Origin: Cerina litoralis
GTDB taxonomy: Bacteria; Bacteroidota; Bacteroidia; Flavobacteriales; Flavobacteriaceae
Reading direction: 5' to 3'
Assembly (NCBI GenBank): GCA_022008415.1
Contig: JAIRBC010000006.1
Coordinates: forward strand, 62,001-126,000
DNA: 64,000 bases
In this document: one piece after another, positions 46,104-53,719 of the stretch
Layout: the number at the start of each line of letters is the position of its first letter
Numbering within the stretch: the stretch's first letter is position 1
The notes under the pieces: model-generated
The model's database searches: none
What the model was told of the DNA's origin: nothing
The model's input: the letters and a program-made list of their open reading frames with translations, nothing else
Made by a program: the position numbers and the translations under genes

Positions 46104-46541
46104 ATGAATCTGTTGGAGAAGGAAATATTGGATAGGCAAATTATTGAAAAGCTAATCCCCCAAAAAAATCCATTTGTGATGGTGGACAAGCTGCTTTTTT
46201 TTTCCAATGAGAAGATTGTTTCCGGATTCACGATTTCTAGGGGTAATTTATTTGTACAAGACTCTTTTTTTACCGCACCTGGACTATTGGAACATATGGC
46301 ACAGTCGGTTGCGCTTCATACGGGTTATCAATACTTTCTTAAACAGGAGCCTGCACCGACCGGTTACATTGGGGCCATAAAGCACATCGAATTTTATTCC
46401 CTACCGCCGGTAGATTCTGAGGTAACGACCACTGTTAATATCCTTTATGAAATAATGGGGGTGACCTTGGTCCGTGCCGAAACTACCTCTGCTGGATCAG
46501 TTATTGCCCGCAGTGAAATGAAAACGGTTTTGGTCGATTAG
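46104..46541 (+). CDS. Hotdog-fold dehydratase-like protein 1 (ApeP/ApeI-like)
   Basis: 145 residues. Matches the hotdog dehydratases of aryl-polyene clusters: IPQKNPFVMVDKLL near the N-terminus and APGLLEHMAQSVALHTGYQ. The catalytic His expected in the first motif (LPH in relatives) is Gln here, while the Glu of LLEHMAQ is kept. So it probably needs the partner encoded directly downstream. No gap to darB or to the next gene. Confidence 0.83.
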   Translation: MNLLEKEILDRQIIEKLIPQKNPFVMVDKLLFFSNEKIVSGFTISRGNLFVQDSFFTAPGLLEHMAQSVALHTGYQYFLKQEPAPTGYIGAIKHIEFYSLPPVDSEVTTTVNILYEIMGVTLVRAETTSAGSVIARSEMKTVLVD

Positions 46542-46997
46542 ATGAAATCGATGCGGGGACATATCGACATCAAAAAATTTCTGCCACACCGCAATCCTAT
46601 GCTCATGGTCAGTGAGTTACTCCATATTGGGGATGCTACGGTAACCACTGCATTTTATATTTCCAAGGATTGTATTTTCACTAATTCCGATATATTGACG
46701 GAATCCGGACTTATAGAAAACGCAGCACAGGCCTGCTCCGCAATCGTGGGGCAAAGTTATTATGCGATTGACGACCTGGAAGGGGAAGGCAATAAATTGG
46801 TGGGTTATATCAGCGCAATTAAAAAGATAGTGATATTTAAATTGCCCAAAATAGGTGAAACCATCAACACTAAGGCCCAACTATTGTCCCGAATCGATTC
46901 TGGATCGATGACCTTGTGTAGTATGGAGTGCACGACTTTTGTAAATACCGAATTAATCGTAGCTTGTACCTTAAACTTTTTGATTCAAGAGGTTTGA
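46542..46997 (+). CDS. Hotdog-fold dehydratase-like protein 2
   Basis: 151 residues. Here both expected residues are present: His in FLPHRNPMLMVSELL and Glu in SGLIENAAQACSAIVGQ. A 3-hydroxyacyl-ACP dehydratase role in polyene synthesis is likely, possibly as a heterodimer with the preceding protein, as described for the ApeI/ApeP type pair. Adjacent stop and start codons imply equal expression. Ends this operon; a large hairpin follows. Confidence 0.85.
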   Translation: MKSMRGHIDIKKFLPHRNPMLMVSELLHIGDATVTTAFYISKDCIFTNSDILTESGLIENAAQACSAIVGQSYYAIDDLEGEGNKLVGYISAIKKIVIFKLPKIGETINTKAQLLSRIDSGSMTLCSMECTTFVNTELIVACTLNFLIQEV

Positions 46998-46998
46998 T

Positions 46999-47076
46999 CA
47001 AAGAGTATAGAAAATAGAACATAGAGAATAGATTCATTTTATGATTTCATCTTATTTCTATTTTCTATATTCTTTG
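46999..47076 (+). terminator. Long AT-rich hairpin after dehydratase genes
   Basis: Arms 46999-47023 (CAAAGAGTATAGAAAATAGA...) and 47053-47076 pair over ~22 of 24 positions, with a 29-nt loop. The arms are made of a 7-bp-like ATAGAAA/ATAGAAC pattern. It begins 2 bp after the stop codon, so a terminator or 3' stabiliser is likely; no clean T-run follows. Confidence 0.55.
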
Positions 47077-47230
47077 TCCTTATTCCAAACCAACCACCTA
47101 ATTTTGTTCTTGTGAAACGGGCGATAATGAATTTTAAGAAAGTCTTTACAAAAGGCGGGAGCGTACGGATAAATACGTTTTCAAACTGCCCGACAGTTTC
47201 ATTCCCGTTCGAACGGAACGGACGGACAGG

Positions 47231-47285
47231 TGGTTTTTTAATTAATTTGTTATCAGGAAATCACAAAAAATTAAACGTGTGAAAA
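47231..47285 (+). promoter_or_regulatory. Shared promoter-leader block, copy 1
   Basis: This 55-bp block is 84% identical without gaps to 52766-52820. It holds AATTAATTTG (47240-47249) and ends in TTAAACGTGTGAAAA, where GTG (47279) is the start codon. Shorter versions precede darB (TTAATTTG then GTG 28 nt later) and gldD (31 nt later). Confidence 0.7.
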
Positions 47286-47695
47286 GAGAAGAGGTTCCTC
47301 AGGATAAAAGCAATTTGGAGTCGGCTCATTTTAGGGAGCTTTGCTACGCCGTGGACGAAAACGGTGAATACGTCACAGAACACAGTACGGGATGGAATCC
47401 TAAAACGATTGCTTTGGACAATGCCATTCAGGAGATCAACGAACGGGTGGCTACGGCAAGACAACGTGTTCTTTCTGGCGAACGCAGTCCGTTGGAGTAC
47501 TATATGGAGCTGCACAAAATGGACGTAGGCATTCTGGCCAGTTATATAGGGTTGTGGCAATGGAGGGTAAAAAGACACTTTAAACCCTCCGTTTTTAAGA
47601 GGTTGAGTGCTAAAATTTTGCAGAAATACGCAGACATTTTTGAAGTAACCGTAGAGGAATTAAAAAATATAGAAGGCAAGGGGAATTGCGCCTAA
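47279..47695 (+). CDS. Hypothetical protein of flexirubin cluster
   Basis: 138 residues from a GTG that lies in the shared leader block. N-terminus charged; a helix ALDNAIQEINERVATARQRVL; then a helix-turn-helix-like C-terminal part, LASYIGLWQWRVKRHFKPSVFKRLSAKILQKYADIF, followed by EVTVEELKNIE, which recalls the Xre-type pattern of phage-like repressors. It could be a small regulator or structural protein; I do not recognise it as a named family. It is 117 bp before the BtrH-domain gene, same strand. Confidence 0.7.
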   Translation: MKREEVPQDKSNLESAHFRELCYAVDENGEYVTEHSTGWNPKTIALDNAIQEINERVATARQRVLSGERSPLEYYMELHKMDVGILASYIGLWQWRVKRHFKPSVFKRLSAKILQKYADIFEVTVEELKNIEGKGNCA

Positions 47696-47812
47696 GACCG
47701 TCCTATAAGGAAGTAGTAGCAAACTTGTACTCAATTTTAGGTGCTACGGGCTTAAGTCTTGTATTTTTCCCATACCAGGTAAAGAGACAATAACGCAAAA
47801 ACCAATTCATCA

Positions 47813-48808
47813 TTGGAAATAGAATTTACACATAAACAAGCCGCCCATTGTGAAAACGGGGTGGTATCCAACCTAATGAGATACAACGGTTTTACCGTAA
47901 GTGAACCTATGGTTTTCGGTATTGGATCAGGTCTTTTATTCTGCTATATACCGCTTTTGATGGTAAACCATGCCCCGGTTATGACCTATAGGGCAATGCC
48001 GGGGTTTATTTTTAAGCGTTTTGCCAAACGGGTAGGAATTAAGATTAAGCGGGAAAAATTCAAGAATCCCGCAGCGGCCAAAGCCCAATTGGACGACAAT
48101 CTAAATAAAAACAATCCGGTTGGCCTACAGGTGGGAGTTTACAATTTGGTTTATTTCCCGGACGAATATCGGTTCCATTTCAATGCCCATAATTTAATAG
48201 TATATGGGAAGGAGAACGGACGTTATCTTATCAGCGATCCGATCATGGAAGAGGTGACCAGTTTAACGGAAAAAGAATTGGAAAAGGTGCGATTTGCCAA
48301 AGGAGCTTTCCCTCCCAACGGTCATATGTACTATCCAACGTCCTTTCCCAAAGAGTTAAATTTAAAACCCGCCATTATAAAAGGTATCAAACACACATGC
48401 CGGGATATGCTTGCCCCGATACCGATTGTCGGGGTCAAAGGTATCCGTACGATAGCCAAACTCATTCGAAAATGGCCCAAAAAAAAAGGAACCAAAACGG
48501 CTAACCACTATCTAGGTCAGGTCGTGAGAATGCAAGAGGAAATTGGTACCGGAGGAGGGGGATTTAGATATATCTACGCTGCCTTTTTGCAAGAGGCGGG
48601 TAAATTGCTAGAAAACGATCGGCTTGTGGAACTCTCAAAAGAAATGACTACAATTGGGGACTTATGGCGTGAATTTGCGGTGGAAGCTTCCCGGATTTAT
48701 AAAAATAGGAGTGCCCAGGACGATGCCTATAACAAAGTGGCCGATCAGCTGGAGATCATCGCTAATAGGGAAGAAAAATTTTTTAAAAAATTGCGAAAGG
48801 CGGTTTAA
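47813..48808 (+). CDS. BtrH N-terminal domain protein, peptidase-C39-like
   Basis: 331 residues from a TTG (EIEFTHKQAAHCENGVVSNLM); no ATG is available near the start. The N-terminal part has Cys13 with His12 and a later His in FNAHNLIVYG and an Asp in YLISDPIMEEV, like the papain-like acyltransferase BtrH of butirosin synthesis, which moves an acyl chain from an ACP. C-terminal ~130 residues resemble DUF4872. In this cluster it may transfer the ACP-bound aryl polyene; that is inference by analogy. ABC exporter genes follow. Confidence 0.82.
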   Translation: MEIEFTHKQAAHCENGVVSNLMRYNGFTVSEPMVFGIGSGLLFCYIPLLMVNHAPVMTYRAMPGFIFKRFAKRVGIKIKREKFKNPAAAKAQLDDNLNKNNPVGLQVGVYNLVYFPDEYRFHFNAHNLIVYGKENGRYLISDPIMEEVTSLTEKELEKVRFAKGAFPPNGHMYYPTSFPKELNLKPAIIKGIKHTCRDMLAPIPIVGVKGIRTIAKLIRKWPKKKGTKTANHYLGQVVRMQEEIGTGGGGFRYIYAAFLQEAGKLLENDRLVELSKEMTTIGDLWREFAVEASRIYKNRSAQDDAYNKVADQLEIIANREEKFFKKLRKAV

Positions 48809-48956
48809 AAAAAATCGATCTACCCTTGTTTTATTGGTACTTTACCGTTAATGTTTGTGAAAATAATATCTTTTAGGCTTTTGGATTTATCTTACCCCCC
48901 TTATTAAAGATAGGACCAAATTGCATGTTAAAGCCCATATTGGGATTATTGGCTAT

Positions 48957-49700
48957 ATGATTCAAATTAATCAACTTTCCAAGAAATACAAGGGAGCGGA
49001 CACTTTTTCGGTCTTCGAGTTGAATCTACAAATCGAGGAAGGTGAAATTTTTGGTTTATTGGGCCCCAATGGCGCGGGAAAGACCACCTTGATCTCTATG
49101 CTTTGTTCCCTGTTAAAACCCACTTCGGGATCATTTACCATAAACGATCTTAATTTTAGGGATCAAAAGAAACAATTAAAACAATTAATAGGGATCGTTC
49201 CCCAGGAATATGCACTCTATCCTGCACTTACGGCTTATGAAAATCTGTATTACTTTGGGAGTATGTACGGCCTTACAGGGGAACCGCTAAAGAATACTAT
49301 TTACGATCATTTGAAGATTATGGGACTTTCCCGTTTCGCAAATAAAAGAGTGGCCAACTTTTCAGGAGGCATGAAGCGTCGGGTTAATCTAATTGCAAGC
49401 ATCCTGCACAACCCTAAAGTTTTATTCCTGGACGAGCCCACCGTGGGCGTGGATGTACAATCTAAAAACGTTATCATTGGGCATTTAGAGGAATTGAACA
49501 GATCGGGGACTACCCTTGTTTATAGCTCCCACCATCTCAACGAAGCCGAGAATTTTTGTACCAGGGTTGCCATCATAGACCATGGCAGGGTCATTTGCAT
49601 GGGAGAACCGGGGGTTCTAATTGCGAATCAAAAAAATGCCCATAATTTGGAAGATGTATTTTTGTCAAAAACGGGAAAAGCGTTAAGGGACCATGCATAA
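48957..49700 (+). CDS. ABC transporter ATP-binding protein
   Basis: 247 residues from ATG 48957 (MIQINQLSKKYKGA); an upstream ATG at 48921 is in frame but unlikely. Walker A GLLGPNGAGKTT, Q-loop GIVPQEYALYP, signature FSGGMKRR, Walker B VLFLDEPTVGVD, switch His in SSHHLNE. Energy unit of the ABC-2 exporter encoded next, overlapping by 8 bp. Possibly exports the pigment or its precursor, or a lipid; substrate unknown. Confidence 0.95.
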   Translation: MIQINQLSKKYKGADTFSVFELNLQIEEGEIFGLLGPNGAGKTTLISMLCSLLKPTSGSFTINDLNFRDQKKQLKQLIGIVPQEYALYPALTAYENLYYFGSMYGLTGEPLKNTIYDHLKIMGLSRFANKRVANFSGGMKRRVNLIASILHNPKVLFLDEPTVGVDVQSKNVIIGHLEELNRSGTTLVYSSHHLNEAENFCTRVAIIDHGRVICMGEPGVLIANQKNAHNLEDVFLSKTGKALRDHA

Positions 49701-50958
49701 GCTACTTGCCTCGGCATATAAGGAATTTTTATTGCTCATACGCGATATGGGAGGCATTTCCATATTGTTTGTTATGCCGTTAATATTAGTGGTGACCATT
49801 ACCCTGATACAAGACAGTACATTTAAAAGCATCAAAGACGTGAAGATTCCCATTTTGTGGGTCGATAACGACCGGGGAACCGTATCCGAAAATATCTATG
49901 CCAACCTAACAAAATCCAATACATTTAATGTTATCCATAAGGATACGGAAGAGGAGGCTAGAGATCTGGTCTTTAAGGGAAAATATCAATTGGCCGTAAT
50001 CATTCCAGCAAATCTATCTTCGGACCTCGGGAAGAAAATAGATGACAATGTAACGGGGATCCTTTCCCAGTTTGGACTGGAAAAGGGAAGCACGAGCGAT
50101 TCTGCGAAGATTGCGCAAAAGGAGATCCGATTATATTTTGACCCGGCCACCCAATTTGCGTTTAGATCTTCGGTAAAAAACGGAATCGATAAAATGATTT
50201 CCCAGATAGAGTCCAGGACCATTTATAGAGTATTTCAGGAACAGCTGTCCGGAGATGGCACCAAAATTACTTTCAATGCGGAAGGTCTTATCTCTTTCAA
50301 GGAAATAGTTCCCACCCGAGGCGATAAGGAGATCTTGCCCAATTCTACCCAGCATAACGTCCCGGCATGGACACTTTTTGCCATCTTTTTTATTATTGTT
50401 CCTTTGTCTATCAATATGGTCAAGGAAAAGAACCAAGGAACATTTGTTCGTCTTCGTACTAACCCCGTATCCTATGCCACCGTCCTTGGCGGGAAAACAT
50501 TGATCTATCTGTGTGTATGCCTTATTCAGTTTTCTTTAATGTTGTTGGTGGGGTTATATCTGCTTCCAACCTTGGGCCTTCCCCAACTCGACCTTTCCGG
50601 AAGGTTGCCCTTACTTTTTTTGGTAGCCCTATTTGCCGGCTTAGCGGCAATTGGTCTGGGTCTTTTATTGGGTACCATAGCGAAGACGCAAGAACAATCG
50701 GCGCCCTTTGGTGCTACCTTCGTGGTAATCTTGGCGGCCATGGGAGGGGTTTGGGTACCCGTGTTCCTTATGCCTAGGTATATGCAGTATCTCTCTAACC
50801 TTTCCCCAATGAATTGGGGCCTTAAAGCTTTTTATGATGTATTTTTGCGAAATGCGGGATTCGGGGCTATCCTTCCAGAATTATTACTTTTACTTTTGTT
50901 TTTCGTGATTACCACGGGAATCTCAATTATTTATAACGAACGGCAACATGCAGTCTAA
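49693..50958 (+). CDS. ABC-2 type transporter permease
   Basis: 421 residues. One N-terminal membrane helix, a large outer domain (~50-230), then about five helices, as in ABC-2 exporters of the YhgE/drug and lipid type. PAWTLFAIFFIIVPLSINMVKEKNQGTFVRLRTNP is the coupling region; APFGATFVVILAAMGG and PMNWGLKAFYD lie near the end. Forms the channel with the preceding ATPase. It overlaps the thioesterase gene by 11 bp. Confidence 0.92.
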   Translation: MHKLLASAYKEFLLLIRDMGGISILFVMPLILVVTITLIQDSTFKSIKDVKIPILWVDNDRGTVSENIYANLTKSNTFNVIHKDTEEEARDLVFKGKYQLAVIIPANLSSDLGKKIDDNVTGILSQFGLEKGSTSDSAKIAQKEIRLYFDPATQFAFRSSVKNGIDKMISQIESRTIYRVFQEQLSGDGTKITFNAEGLISFKEIVPTRGDKEILPNSTQHNVPAWTLFAIFFIIVPLSINMVKEKNQGTFVRLRTNPVSYATVLGGKTLIYLCVCLIQFSLMLLVGLYLLPTLGLPQLDLSGRLPLLFLVALFAGLAAIGLGLLLGTIAKTQEQSAPFGATFVVILAAMGGVWVPVFLMPRYMQYLSNLSPMNWGLKAFYDVFLRNAGFGAILPELLLLLLFFVITTGISIIYNERQHAV

Positions 50959-51385
50959 GACAGGTAAGGAAATCAGTTTCACTTATGGGATACGGGTGCG
51001 ATTTGTAGAGACCGATCCCCTGGGTATCGTGTGGCATGGCAATTATATCCAATATTTTGAGGATGGCCGGGAAGCCTTTGGGCGTCACCATGGTATTTCC
51101 TATCTTGATCAAAAAGATCAAGGGTTTACAACGCCCGTGGTCAAATCGAGCAGTGAACATCGTCTGCCTTTGCATTACGGTGATGTGGCTACGATTAAGA
51201 CCATTTATGTGGATTCCCCGGCCGCAAAAATGATTTTTAGGTACGAAATATACAATCCAAAGGGAGAATTGGTATGTACCGGTAGAACGGTGCAGGTTTT
51301 CGTGGAAATCGAGGGAGGACTTTCGCTGCTTATCCCGGAATTTTTTAGAGAATGGAAGAGAAAAGTGGGACTGTTGAATGACTAA
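50948..51385 (+). CDS. Acyl-ACP/acyl-CoA thioesterase, 4HBT hotdog family
   Basis: 145 residues. The 4HBT motif VRFVETDPLGIVWHGNYIQYFEDGREAFGR is present with the Asp (TDPLG) used by this family. Hydrolyses thioesters; in flexirubin and aryl-polyene clusters this is the expected chain-release or proofreading enzyme. Translationally coupled to the permease (11-bp overlap) and to the following ketosynthase (8-bp overlap). Confidence 0.9.
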   Translation: MQSKTGKEISFTYGIRVRFVETDPLGIVWHGNYIQYFEDGREAFGRHHGISYLDQKDQGFTTPVVKSSSEHRLPLHYGDVATIKTIYVDSPAAKMIFRYEIYNPKGELVCTGRTVQVFVEIEGGLSLLIPEFFREWKRKVGLLND

Positions 51386-52544
51386 GATCTACGTGTCACA
51401 TAACAATATTGTTTCTTGCCTGGGCCTGGATAGTGAAACGGTCGTAAATGCGGTAAGGGACGAACTGTCCGGATTGGGTTTGGTGGAAGACGCAGCCCTA
51501 TTGCCGGTACCCTTTTATGCATCGGTATTGGACAGGGAAAAGTTGACCGTGGCATTTCATAATCTGAATCCTAAAAAAAACTATACACGGTTAGAGAGGA
51601 TGATGATTTTGTCCCTTGACGAAGTTGTTAAAGCATCCAAGTTACCGTTGAACGATCGCGTGGGTCTTGTAATTGCCACTACCAAGGGGAATATAGATGC
51701 ATTGGAAGGTGCTAGTCCGTTTCCCCGGGAAAGGGCATATTTGGCCCAGCTGGGTATGGTGCTGAAGGATTTTTTTGGATTTCAAAACGAGGCAATTGTT
51801 CTATCCAACGCGTGCGTTTCTGGGATTTTGGCGATTTCCGTGGCCAAACGTTATATCCGTCGGGGTGTTTACGACCATGTTTTTGTTGTAGGGGGCGACC
51901 TTGTCACCAAATTTATTTTGTCGGGGTTTAATTCCTTTCAGGCCTTGAGTACAATGCCTTGCAAACCATATGATGAGGGCCGTTCCGGAATCAATATAGG
52001 GGAAGCCGCAGCCAGTGTTCTGGTAACCTCCAGCAAAGAAAATTTGGCGGAGCAATCGGTCGAGGTATTGGGGGAAGGAACTTGCAACGATGCCAACCAT
52101 ATTTCTGGACCTTCCAGATCGGGGGAAGGGTTGTACAGAAGCGTGCATTCGGCAATGCAGGAGGCCCGTATTGATGTAAAGGATATCGATTTTATCTCCG
52201 CCCATGGCACTGCTACCGTTTTTAACGACGAGATGGAGGCAATAGCTTTCAATAGACTGGGTTTGGGCAGGACCCCTTTGAATAGTTTAAAAGGATATTT
52301 TGGCCATACCCTGGGAGCTTCCGGTCTTTTGGAAACCGTAATCGGGATGCACTCCTTGCACCAAAATACCTTGTTCCGTTCCTTGGGCTACGAAACGAGG
52401 GGTACGTCCCAACCCCTCAATGTAATTCATAGAACCACACCTAGGGAACTGAATGTTTTTTTAAAAACAGCGTCGGGTTTTGGGGGTTGTAATACATCGG
52501 CCGTATTTAAAAGGGTGAAAGATTGGAATAAGGAACGTCGATAA
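51378..52544 (+). CDS. Beta-ketoacyl synthase, active-site complete
   Basis: 388 residues. Cys146 (LSNACVSGILA), His276 (SAHGTATVF) and His310 (GYFGHTLGASG) complete the KAS I/II set. The N-terminal quarter (FYASVLDREKLTVAF) is divergent. Third complete KAS II-type enzyme of the cluster, so it may serve a separate step such as the first condensation or the resorcinol branch. It is followed by a 269-bp gap and then a catalytically empty ketosynthase-like protein. Confidence 0.9.
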   Translation: MTKIYVSHNNIVSCLGLDSETVVNAVRDELSGLGLVEDAALLPVPFYASVLDREKLTVAFHNLNPKKNYTRLERMMILSLDEVVKASKLPLNDRVGLVIATTKGNIDALEGASPFPRERAYLAQLGMVLKDFFGFQNEAIVLSNACVSGILAISVAKRYIRRGVYDHVFVVGGDLVTKFILSGFNSFQALSTMPCKPYDEGRSGINIGEAAASVLVTSSKENLAEQSVEVLGEGTCNDANHISGPSRSGEGLYRSVHSAMQEARIDVKDIDFISAHGTATVFNDEMEAIAFNRLGLGRTPLNSLKGYFGHTLGASGLLETVIGMHSLHQNTLFRSLGYETRGTSQPLNVIHRTTPRELNVFLKTASGFGGCNTSAVFKRVKDWNKERR

Positions 52545-52765
52545 AGGATCAAAGACAGTAGAATAAAGACTAAAAAGAACTTTCCCTATGTTCAAATTCG
52601 CACATGTCGTTTCTTTATCGAGAATTTTAGTGATAAATATAATCCAGTGAAAGCGTAAAAAGAACGGGAGCCAAGATCCAAGACGAGCGTATTGGGTCCT
52701 GATTTTTGCTTCTTGGAGCGAAGCGGTTACTTACGGTCTCAACCTGCCCGACTAGTCATTTTGGC

Positions 52766-52820
52766 TGGTTTCTTAATTAATTTATTATCAAATAAATAAA
52801 AAAATTTAAACGTGTGAAAA
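52766..52820 (+). promoter_or_regulatory. Shared promoter-leader block, copy 2
   Basis: Gap-free 84% match to 47231-47285, again ending in the GTG start (52814). It holds AATTAATTTA at 52775-52784. The rest of the gap 52545-52765 contains degenerate heptamers (AGCCAAGATCCAAGAC near 52672) and a CTGCCCGACTAGTCATT stretch also seen before copy 1. Confidence 0.7.
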
Positions 52821-53428
52821 AACCAACATATCATATTAAGTCCTACTGCCATATCCGGGAAAATACGGTATCGTTGAACGGGGTAGAACTTTTTGTTGGC
52901 AACGGTCCTAATTTTCCGGTATTCATTAAATCGGTCTATAAGAAATTTAAAGTTGACTATCCCAAATTCTTTAAGATGGACAACCTGAGCAAGCTGGCTT
53001 TTATGGCGGCGGAAGTGCTTCTAACAAAGGAAAACCTGGGTTCCGGGGTCGATAACAACATCGCGCTGGTTTTTGCCAATAGGGCATCCAGTTTGGATAC
53101 CGATAGGAAGCATGGGGCATCCATAGAGGACGATAATTCTTATTATCCAAGCCCGGCCGTATTTGTCTATACCCTGCCCAATATTTGCCTCGGTGAAATC
53201 AGTATTAAACATAAACTGTTTTCTGAAAATAGTTTTTTTATATTTGACGGCTTCAATGCAGAACATCTTTTTCATTATTCCAGTAGTTTGCTGGATTTGA
53301 ATAAAGCGGAAGAAGTGCTTTGCGGTTGGGTAGATTTGGACGAAAATAACTACGAGGCTTTTTTATATCTGGTTTCAAAAGATGTCGGCACAAAATACTC
53401 CGTTAAAGCCATAAATAGTTTATATTAG
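52814..53428 (+). CDS. Ketosynthase-like N-terminal-type protein without catalytic Cys
   Basis: 204 residues from GTG 52814. Short, about half a ketosynthase: the order of strands resembles the N-terminal half (NNIALVFANRASSLDTD, PAVFVYTLPNICLGEISIKH, FFIFDGFNAEHLF) but the nucleophile elbow has FDGFN in place of a Cys. So it cannot condense. It may be a scaffold or CLF-like partner for the preceding ketosynthase. Co-transcribed with the ACP 5 bp downstream. A truncated paralogue is the alternative, but intact codon use and start argue for function. Confidence 0.78.
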   Translation: MKKPTYHIKSYCHIRENTVSLNGVELFVGNGPNFPVFIKSVYKKFKVDYPKFFKMDNLSKLAFMAAEVLLTKENLGSGVDNNIALVFANRASSLDTDRKHGASIEDDNSYYPSPAVFVYTLPNICLGEISIKHKLFSENSFFIFDGFNAEHLFHYSSSLLDLNKAEEVLCGWVDLDENNYEAFLYLVSKDVGTKYSVKAINSLY

Positions 53429-53433
53429 ACAAC

Positions 53434-53691
53434 ATGGGAGATTTAAAAGAAGAATTGAAAGGGAAAATTATAGAGCAATTGAATTTGGAGGATATTACGG
53501 TGGCAGAAATTGCCGACGATGACCCCCTTTTTGGAGACGGATTGGGCTTGGATTCCATAGACGCGCTGGAACTCATCGTAATGCTCGACAAGGATTACGG
53601 GATTCGCTTGAGCGACCCCAAGGAAGGGCGAAAAATATTTGAGTCCGTCGAGATAATGGCCAAATATATCGAGGAACACAGGACAAAGTAA
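53434..53691 (+). CDS. Acyl carrier protein, second copy
   Basis: 85 residues. Phosphopantetheine Ser41 in GLGLDSIDALELIVM, with an insertion-rich acidic N-terminus (AEIADDDPLFGDG). Different from the ACP at 42569 in both motif and loop, so it likely serves another synthase. It ends 28 bp before mutY, which may be read from the cluster transcript. Confidence 0.92.
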   Translation: MGDLKEELKGKIIEQLNLEDITVAEIADDDPLFGDGLGLDSIDALELIVMLDKDYGIRLSDPKEGRKIFESVEIMAKYIEEHRTK

Positions 53692-53719
53692 GCTTTCTGG
53701 CCCCAATATTAAAGCTCAC

